Shown one piece after another: positions 56,410-64,000 of a stretch of DNA of 64,000 nucleotides (the first letter of the stretch is position 1; every line of letters starts with the position of its first letter). The notes under the pieces are model-generated. The model searched no databases, was not told where the DNA came from, and saw nothing but the letters and a program-made list of their open reading frames with translations. Location of the stretch: assembly GCA_902806565.1 (NCBI GenBank), contig CADCXA010000067.1:372001-436000 (forward strand), in the 5' to 3' direction. The stretch comes from Hypoxylon rubiginosum. Lineage: Eukaryota; Ascomycota; Sordariomycetes; Xylariales; Hypoxylaceae. The translations under genes and the position numbers were made by a program.

Positions 56410-57555
56410 CTAATCGTTGCCTTGGTTCTTTGTCCACTGCCACTCTTCTAGCACATTGATAATCTCGTCATATTTGGTCTCTCTAGCATATGCCAGAGCG
56501 TCCAAGCCGGAATAGGGGTTCTTGGAAGTTGGATCGGCCCCTTTCTCGAGTAACCATCTTATCACAGGGGCCCCATTCCGGCAACGCGCCGCGTAGCATA
56601 TTGGTGTACCCCAGTGGCTACTTGTTGAATTTTGGGGGGTTCCATCAGCATCCATAGTGTTGATATCCAGCTGGCGTTCGTCCACAAGATAGCGCAGCAT
56701 CTCAACATCCATATTCTTCGTCACTCCGCCGGGGCTCTGCGCAGGGACCTCGCAGTAGGGGTCTGCGCCTCTGCCGGCGGCTGTTTCCACGGCCACATGC
56801 AAGATACGCCGGCTGGACTTCGCGCCTTTCTCTTCGAGAAACTTGAACATGGGAACCGAGCCAAAAGCTGCGCAGGTCTCGAGCAAGGGCGGTGGTTGCG
56901 CTCTCATATTATCGCCGTCGGTGTCGAATTGCTCGCTGTCAACTGCCGCCCCTTTCTCCTCGACTAGCCATCGCGCCAGATCCTCCTTTCCATACCGCTC
57001 TCGGACGAGGTAGTCGATCAGTCGCTTGCCGTTAAAAGCAGCACCGTCTTGCGCGTTGACATCCCATCCACGCGCAATGAGCGCCTCGATTAGAGGCCTC
57101 GACGCCCACTGGAAGATGGAATTGGGAGTCACTAGCGAAACGGGTACCCCTTCGTGGTCTAGCATGTAGGTAAGTAAGGTTATTGAATGGTGGACGAGCA
57201 CGTCGCGGAACACCTCGTCGCGGAATTGAACGTAGTCGGTATCAAATTTTGGGAGAAATATCCGAGCTAGAGCTAGCGACTTTTAGAGTTGGGGGATGGA
57301 GCTATTCTCAACTGCAGATACACTGAGCGTGTAGGCGTTGTGTTCTGGGGTCCAGGTGAGAGGTGATGATAGATCGGCTGAGTCCGCAGGCTGGCCGTCT
57401 TGTACATGGTCATCCATGACGTTTGGCATCTCTCCGGTGATGTAAAGCCTGGTAATATGATATAGCAAGTCGTGCGATTCTGATGTGGTGATATACAGTC
57501 TCAGAGGGACCGCAGGTGGCGTGACGTTATACACGAGCCGTTGAACGTCACACAT
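56410..57555 (-). CDS. Ankyrin-repeat protein, lineage-type
   Basis: Exons 57555-57324 and 57272-56410 join in frame to 364 aa. The 51-nt intron (GTGTAT...GCTAG) removes an in-frame TAA at 57283-57285 that would otherwise split the gene. The first part (VPLRLYITTSESHDLLYHIT) resembles the opening of many Sordariomycete ankyrin proteins. Repeats follow: RPLIEALIARGWDVNAQDG, LARWLVEEKGAAVDSEQ, SVPMFKFLEEKGAKSSRRIL, EMLRYLVDERQLDINTMDAD, TPICYAARCRNGAPVIRWLL and LDALAYARETKYDEIINVL. These form a protein-binding solenoid. No other domain is seen. Such genes are numerous and fast-changing in these fungi; the target is unknown. If the intron is wrong this would be a broken gene. Confidence 0.7.
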
Positions 57556-58878
57556 GTATTTTTGCAGATGTAGAGCTGGTTAGCTCGTATATGCACCGGG
57601 AGTTCGGACTCGTGTGTCTCAGATTGAAGGCGGCGATCTTTGAAGGATGATAATGGGTGGTGGCTGAGCCTCAGCTGAGGGGGTGACCGTTGAAGGCTTA
57701 CAAAAAAGGGGTCCAATTGGTCGGTGGCTAAGATGACAAGGTACGCCAAACGCAAACGGGCTTCGGCAGTACTCGCTTTCCTGCAATAAAGACTACCTAC
57801 CACCTTGTCTACGCAAGGCTGCTGTTCAGGGGTTGGAGCTCCCAGAAAACCAACGGCTCCCAATCGTTCTGCTATGAATTGATGGTTATTAAAAAGCATG
57901 TTTATTGTTACGAAAACGTTCATAAAATGCGGCACCTCAAAAACCCCATCGAAAAGCCGGCTCCAAATATCTAGCCGCCCGAACCTCAGGAGGAAACATC
58001 TGACAATGGGACCAGAAGCCGCTCGGGGGCCGCTTGGGAGACTGACGAGTAGCTACTTGACAATGGCTGTTTGGAATATAAAAGGAGGTGGGGGCGATTG
58101 GACGATACTCAGGATAGTCCCAGGCAAGTTTCAACTGTTCAAGCAACCACTTCAGCTGAGTTGGCTCATGATGTGTCCACTGCCAGGCTGACTCTTTTGC
58201 TTAGGATCTACACGTAATTTTACTGTGCCTTTATGCGTTCATGTACAGGAGGACTGCAAGTACCTTGGCTGCCGGGTAGTTTTTATAGTTGACTCTGTCG
58301 AGCAGCTGAGCAAGGCGTACCTGTTTTCAGCCCCCTTCCGCAAGCCACTTGGCCGATCATACCTACCTTGCAGATGGTCGTCACTAATCGTCCTTCTCCC
58401 CCTTTAATTTCCAACTGACTATCCTTTCGGCACCGTAACTAAGCATCATTCATCGAGATGGGCACTTCTGAATAATAATGAAACCCATAGCAGAGTGAAT
58501 GCAACGATCATAAAGATAAAAATAAAATAAACCCCCAAGAGGCTAGGACTACCATATGTATCATTCGCTCATTAGCATAAAGTTGGTCGAGAACCCATCT
58601 GTAGATGACTTGCAGTATTTAGCTATTCCGAATCCACGTTTTCCGTCTTTGTTCTTATTTCTTCATCAACAAGCTCAGTCATTTACTACGAAATGATGCA
58701 CTAGAAGGCTTTAGCGCTGCTCTTGGTACCTTGTATGGTCCAGGCATCAGAATATATGAACCCAGTGGCTCGTGCGAATTTGAAACTACCATTTCGTGGT
58801 TGGAACACCAGCGTCACTACCACGGTCAGTTTCTCTTCCTGATTAGCCTGAGATATCTTCCATTCTGACCGACAATAA
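57556..58878. other. Intergenic with uncertain frames
   Basis: About 1.3 kb. A 144-codon - frame (57501-57935) overlaps the ankyrin gene start and has no family look. A 74-codon - frame at 58701-58925 (ending ATGFIYSDAWTIQGTKSSAKAF) reads like the tail of a real protein and may be a gene remnant. No clear gene. Confidence 0.35.
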
Positions 58879-58925
58879 CGAGAACAGCCTTCTAGAACCT
58901 TTACCAACCCGATATCATCGTCCAC
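58701..58925 (-). pseudogene. Possible gene fragment
   Basis: The frame encodes a protein-like end (VTLVFQPRNGSFKFARATGF and on to a stop) with no sensible beginning. It overlaps the uncertain 5' end of the next + strand gene. It may be a decayed gene tail; I do not recognise the family. Confidence 0.2.
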
Positions 58926-61436
58926 AAGTCTATCATCATCTCAAAGCCTCCGACTTTCTTCGAGCTCCTCGGTGTCCTTATCAACTCCGTCATCCTTAAC
59001 ATCTTCACTATCATCAACTTCCCCATTATCTGCATCGCCGTCATCATCATCACGCCTATCATCTTCCAAAAGTCATACATCCTCGCTGACTGCTTCATCT
59101 TCCGCGAGCACTACATCTAATGGTTGGTATATGTCCTTTGCCCCCCTGAATATTGCATTCCGGCTAATTATCCATCTCTTTCTTGTTGCATAGGCGAATC
59201 AGCGGGCCAAACGATCGCAACACCGTCAATTGGAGAAATATTCTCGCTTACAGCAGCCACGAGCTTCCCAGTCTACTCGGCACCAACCACAACTATCACA
59301 GGAGCTGCCGAAACATCTAGTGTCATCGCCATCTCTCCCCTATTCACAGCTGTGTGGAAAAGTAGGGGAAATCTCTCGGATTCTAAAACCAAGGAACAGT
59401 ATATCGAAGATGTGACCAACACCAAGAACCAGGTATGTATAAAGAAGTCCAAGGCGCCCTCCTCAAACTCCTATCTATAAATATAATCCGGCATGAGAAC
59501 CGTATTAATTTGGTGTGATACATTTCGAGTATTCTGGCGAGAGCCAATGATCTAGGTCTACTCTGGTATCCGCGAGCAGCCAGGGACAAAAGGGGAGATA
59601 TCAGAGGGCGTTGATGAGTCTTACAATCTATTACTTTTCTAGCTAACAATATACGATAGGTTGAGACTCTCTACAACAACTTAGCGGACAAATCAGATCC
59701 TCCCACTGAATGTACCAACACTAGTGGTGGCGGAAGTCTAATCTCTGGCATAAAGAATGTGTTGACTACTCCTGCTAAGCATATTAGTTGTGCCACGAAG
59801 GTTATCGGCAACCTGGCTAACGCCGTCAATGCAGTCGATCCGGTCATATCTATCGTTGAGACCTTGACGGACACTCTACAAGATATAGGGAACGAGCTGG
59901 AAAAGAGCCAGGAGGATAATCCGACCACCAGCCACAAGTCAACTGGAACTGATCAGTCCACTACTGACACAACAACATCGTCGACATCGAGCGGGTGCTC
60001 TATCACCACGACTGTGGCAACTTGCTCCGAGACGGTAACGCTCTCAACATCATGGTACACTGACAGCACAACTATTACCTCAGAGGTGAAGACCATTACC
60101 ACCTTGATGTGCGCTACTATCTCAGGATGTTCGGTTAGAGCGACCACCCAACCCACTGCTTCCTCAGATCCAGGGGTAGATACCCACGGCCTTGAGAAAC
60201 GATACTTAAAGCCTACTAGTATGATTGGCGCCAATATCGACCCCTACATCATACAGACCATCTCGAGCCCCGGTGCAGAAGGCCTAGATTGGAGTAGGGG
60301 CATAGCTGTTTCTAAATACTATCAGTTCTTGAACAAGGCGATTGCCAGATTTGTCGCCGGTGTAACTGGGTAAGTCTTATCTACCCTACTCTCAACTTTC
60401 TTGCGTATCCAACTTTGAACCTCTGAAAGCTTCATTCGCTTGGCATCCTTATCCTCTATCCCGCTAACCATCTAGACTGACATGAAATTTGAAGATGCAC
60501 CTCGATCGTGATTACATCCGAGAAGGGTGCATGGGTGTCGCACTTTACGGAGACTGGCCTCATGGACGATGAGGGACGACAGACGGAGAGGAACTCACTA
60601 GAAGATGCCGTCCAGAACGGTAATGGTAACTATGTCAAGCCCTCGGATCTTGCTGGTGATGGAGACCTCAACAAAGACTCTCAGAACGTGCAGGTCTATG
60701 TCTCGGGCCCGTGTACTTACACAACAGACGAGAGTGGAAACAAAGCCTGCCATGGAGCAGACGACGCGCCAACTTGGGAGTATGACAGGATTGACACACT
60801 GCTGAATACACTGTTTGGCCCTGGGACGCCGTTTGAAGGAGTCGCCATAACCAAGAGGGGCTATATCAAGCCGGCTGATAGAGACGAGGTCGACTCGCTA
60901 GCGGATACTTCTGCGAGAGGCAAAGGTCAGTTCTAGTCTGAGCTCTTTAGGATGATGGATGGTTTGCCGTTTCTAGATTGTTAGCTGACTGTGCTTGTGG
61001 CAATACGGTAGTTGTCGTACAATACGACCCCAATCAGCTCACCGACGAGTTCCTGCCTTATGTTCCAAGGCACGGAGCATGCCGCGTGTGGCTGGAGTCC
61101 TCGCCATATCAACGGGACTGGGTTGCCAGCAGTTGTCAGGGTGGAAACGCTCCGAACCAGAAGCGGGACGGCTCATGCCCTAATACTTCAGGGGTCGATA
61201 GCGCGACCGTGACATCTCAACCAGCATCTTCTTCCCAGACTACCACCAACTCGACGATGGTATCCGAAACAATGACGGCTTCCCAGGCCTTAACTCACAC
61301 TTCGGTGGCGATTTCTCAAACGAAGACTTCTCTACTCACCACAATGTCGACTATCGTGACGTCTTCTCAGGCCGGCGATCCAGAATTCCTATCGGTCGTG
61401 ACATTTTCGTCACTTACCGTGACTATGATATCTTGA
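58879..61436 (+). CDS. Secreted fungal Thr/Cys-rich protein, start and end uncertain
   Basis: Exons that join well: (about 58879)-59123 Ser/Thr-rich, 59195-59432 (GESAGQTIATPSIGE...TNTKNQ), 59660-60369 (VETLYNNLADKS...FVAGVTG), 60495-60925 (CTSIVITSEKGAWVSHFTE...) and 61012-61436 (VVVQYDPNQLTDEFLPYV, GACRVWLESSPYQRDW). The TTTT..C..SGCS Thr-rich part and the SEKGAWVSHF/VQYDP/RVWLE blocks belong to a secreted protein family common in plant- and insect-associated Sordariomycetes, sometimes fused to chitinases. Function unknown. The N-terminal exon with the signal peptide is not found. The last exon ends at TGA 61434-61436, but a different frame stays open to about 61540 (RDYDILNMDDYPDLEACHD), so either a final intron or a frameshift is possible. 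It could be intact or beginning to decay. Confidence 0.6.
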
Positions 61437-63599
61437 ACATGGACGACTATCCGGATCTTGAAGCCTGTCATGATATCAAGCAGGCGACGATTTGCGAGGA
61501 AGACCTATTAGTCTATGCCGCCGGTGTAAGTCAGGCTTGAGTATTGCTTGAACCATCTCATTCTCTGGAACAAATGAAATGTGTCGACTGATAGGCTGTG
61601 GGACGTAAACTCTGAAGTCTCGACGAATAGCTTAACGAAGTAGATAATAACGGGCTCAACAAGATAGGTAGAGTTGCAATCCTAGAGGTATTAGTTCGGC
61701 TTCTCTAGATGTGTAGTAAGGGCTGTCACGAGATGTGCTTATACACGTAAAATGTGGGCCTGAGTACCTTCTTAGGATTGATTTGCCGTCAAGTAGCGAG
61801 AGTCATGGCGCTGACCTGAGAGCTCACAGCGCGCAATGCGAAACATTTATTTTCTTGTGGCTACTTCGAGAGCTCCTAGCTAATCTGATCATTATGTTTG
61901 GCAAACACCTAGGTCCCTAACTGAGCTACTACGTACCCGTACTTCTTACAGTTTGCTTATGTGACGGCTTCTCCTATAGTCTGTGACGTTTCAGCATCTT
62001 GCAAAATAGGGTCCCGGACATCAATATTTCAGTAATATCATGATGTATAGCATGACGTGACGAGACAACCCAAAGGGTCGACATCAAGGCATCGTTCGTC
62101 GAATCAGACCTTCGATTCGATCAGAATCACAAACTAACATTTATTAAATTAATGGTTGGGGAAGTTTTATGGAGTAGATCTGAATATAATACAATCCGTC
62201 TAGCTTGAAAGCTTCTGAATACACCTTACCACAACGTGGTTTAAATAATTTACCCAAGGCAACGGAAGTGGCAAAAGCATTACAGTTACAACTTGTGGTC
62301 ATTCATAGGACATAACCTCAACTTACGCTGATTTAGGTAACCAAGGTAGCCAACAATCCTTTCTTATTATACGATTCTCAGCTTATCTAACGACAAGAGA
62401 GCAAGAAGAAAGTTCGAGTCTAGGAACAACTATAAATTATCATGACACGGAGCCAAAAGGTATGGAAATAACGACATTGTCTAAGGTGTTATAAATCTAA
62501 CAGCAAAGAGTTATCTATATACGTGAGTACCTAGGTAGGTACTAATATGGCTTCGTATCTTCTAAACCCACCCCCTTGCCCTAGGCGAATACTGTTAAGT
62601 CCTTTCTAAGGGGCTGAAGGCCGACAGGTTCGACTTCTAACATAAGTTCTACAAGCTCGAGCTACGTGGTGCTAGATAAGATCTTAACCTGCATCTTGGA
62701 GTTCTTGCGGAACTACACCATTGCTGTGTCTAGTGTCAAGAGCATTGTCGCCCAATATCATATTTCCACGAGGAAGTGCAAACCGAATTTCAACTGTACA
62801 AGCCTTAATCGTCGAGGGTGATCTGCGCTATCAAGTACGATGCTTTCGTTATGGATGACGCCGCTCGTGACCGGTGAATGTTGTGCTTACTAATTGCTGA
62901 CAAACACAAGAGCCCTTAGCTATCAAGGCAGAGAAGGTCGTCGTCGTTATCCCGAAATCGCGAGGGGATCGCTGGGTACCTAGAATCGACACATCCTTCG
63001 CAAGACTTAGACAAAACTTGGCACTCTTTCAACCGCACTCTTATTTCTCCGAAGCACCTAGGGGCAAAATTGAAAATTATGCGACGTAGGTAGATAGCGC
63101 GCACGACGTGTCATGCCAATGAAGTGACAGTTCGCCCAATACTCTCATAAAACATCGTCATCATTAGAATATCTCATTGGCCGTGTATCTACCTCCCAAG
63201 CGTAAACGCAATAGTTGGAGGAGACTTCACATTGCAGCTGAACATGCTGTCATCGCCGACCAACGCTAGACACAGTGTAACCATGTCCTTTGAGGTGGTT
63301 TTGGTCCTTTTGGCGGGCTGTTGCACAACAGCTTCGGGCAGCATCTTCAACCACGAGACGTTATAGAGTTGAGCATTATAGAATGGAAAGAATAAATAAG
63401 ACTGCACGATTAATACCCTTGCTATATTCCATGAACATCTATGCATGTCGTTGATGTCACGTGGCAGATCAAGGATAGGATGAATAACGATGCTGTTCCG
63501 CAGGTAATTCTAACCTAGCGGATGCTGCTAACCTTTGTAAGTATAGGTCGAATAAATCAAGTAGAGAAGAATAAGGGAAATAAAGGGTAACTAACTAGT
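61437..63599. other. Long region without a supported gene
   Basis: About 2.2 kb. The first 100 bp may still belong to the preceding gene. Frames at 62916-63104 and 63189-63446 (both -) are short and unlike known proteins. A GTACCTAGGTAGGTACT palindrome is at 62528-62544. GC content falls steadily to the right. Confidence 0.4.
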
Positions 63600-64000
63600 T
63601 GCGGTTAGCTCTTTAAAACCGTTTAAGTGTAGTTATCTAACCAGGGTTATTTAACTAGGTTACTATTATATAATAACCCCGCTATAAGTATATATAAATA
63701 CCGTATATTAACATATTAATATAAATATTTAAATAATATATTTTTATAAAACTTAATATTTTATATATTTAATAATTAATAGTTTTATATTATTATAATA
63801 AATGTTTTTTTTTTTTTTTTAATATTTATAATTTAAAAAGTAATTTATTAACTTTATATTTTTTTTTTTAATTAATATTTTAAAAAAATAATTTATTAGT
63901 TTTTTATATTATTTTATTTATTTAAAAAAAATGTTTTATTAACCTTTTTTATTTTTTTTTTATATTTAAAAAAGTGGTTTATTAATTTTTTATTTATTTT
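63600..64000. other. Extremely AT-rich tract at the window end
   Basis: From about 63660 the sequence is almost only A and T with poly-T runs (19 T near 63805, others near 63860 and 63950). TpA and TpT/ApA words dominate and there are no open frames of note. It resembles the edge of an AT-rich isochore or heavily mutated repeat DNA, but no repeat family can be recognised. Confidence 0.7.

Noticed and set aside
57283..57285. Premature stop making the ankyrin gene a pseudogene
   Set aside because: A 51-nt intron with GTGTAT donor and GCTAG acceptor removes it and restores a natural reading frame.
57501..57935. 144-codon - frame as a gene
   Set aside because: It overlaps the start of the ankyrin gene in another frame, has no domain and includes a Cys/Arg-rich tail of random look.
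62916..63446. Two short - frames near the AT-rich end
   Set aside because: No family resemblance and no consistent splicing; probably chance frames.

Overview
The window is nuclear DNA of a filamentous ascomycete (Pezizomycotina, most likely Sordariomycetes; Xylariales is my guess and is not proven by the sequence). The evidence is short GT-AG introns of about 42-230 nt with CTAAC-type branch sites, ascomycete-typical gene families, and compact genes on both strands separated by 0.3-2.5 kb spacers. Those spacers are littered with the palindrome TACCTAGGTA.

Host genes, left to right: a small hydrophilic protein (957-1541, -); a type II membrane GH17 beta-1,3-glucanase of the btgC type (3894-6224, +); a small hypothetical (7496-8005, -); a three-exon SWIM plus RING zinc-finger protein (8729-9783, +); an NTF2/SnoaL-like protein (10300-11185, -); a ZNFX1/Hrr1-like SF1 helicase with NFX1-type zinc fingers (12017-16088, -); a seven-exon secreted GH92 mannosidase (16946-19906, -); an Rds1-type ferritin-like stress protein (22120-23523, +); the SAGA subunit Spt8 (24257-26455, -); a stand-alone Ulp1/C48-like cysteine protease with a huge repetitive tail (27130-29460, -); a PGAP4-like GPI-glycan glycosyltransferase (30990-32379, +); an SRR1-like protein (33229-34089, -); a BIM1-like copper-binding GPI protein (36332-37186, +); and the ubiquitin/Cdc48 adaptor Doa1/Lub1/PLAA (38357-40871, -).

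The centre of interest is 41338-48282, a complete 6.9-kb DNA transposon. It has 213-bp terminal inverted repeats (about 97% identical) and a perfect 8-bp target-site duplication. Two convergent, fully open multi-exon genes lie inside: a 912-aa Mutator-like (MULE) transposase of 13 exons on the + strand, and a 564-aa companion of 7 exons on the - strand with a Cys-rich knuckle and a long Gln/Glu/Arg coiled coil. Nearly every intron and spacer of the element carries AGTACT palindromes. Wherever there are two or more, they sit exactly 11 bp apart, one per DNA helical turn. I know of no description of this pattern and regard it as the best lead in the window. The element inserted about 460-540 bp upstream of the Doa1/Lub1 start codon.

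Right of the element: a STRAP-type WD40 protein (49138-50436, +); an orphan protein with TYGGQ tandem repeats and a C-terminal coiled coil (51939-53264, +); a Ser/Thr-rich single-pass membrane protein (about 54733-56035, +); an ankyrin-type protein (56410-57555, -); and a secreted fungal Cys/Thr-rich protein with an uncertain start and end (about 58880-61436, +). The last 2.5 kb has no convincing gene and ends in an extremely AT-rich tract (about 63600-64000), possibly the edge of an AT-rich isochore.

Gene models were built by hand from reading frames, splice consensus and family resemblance. Exon joins given here keep frame, but none was tested against RNA or a database.
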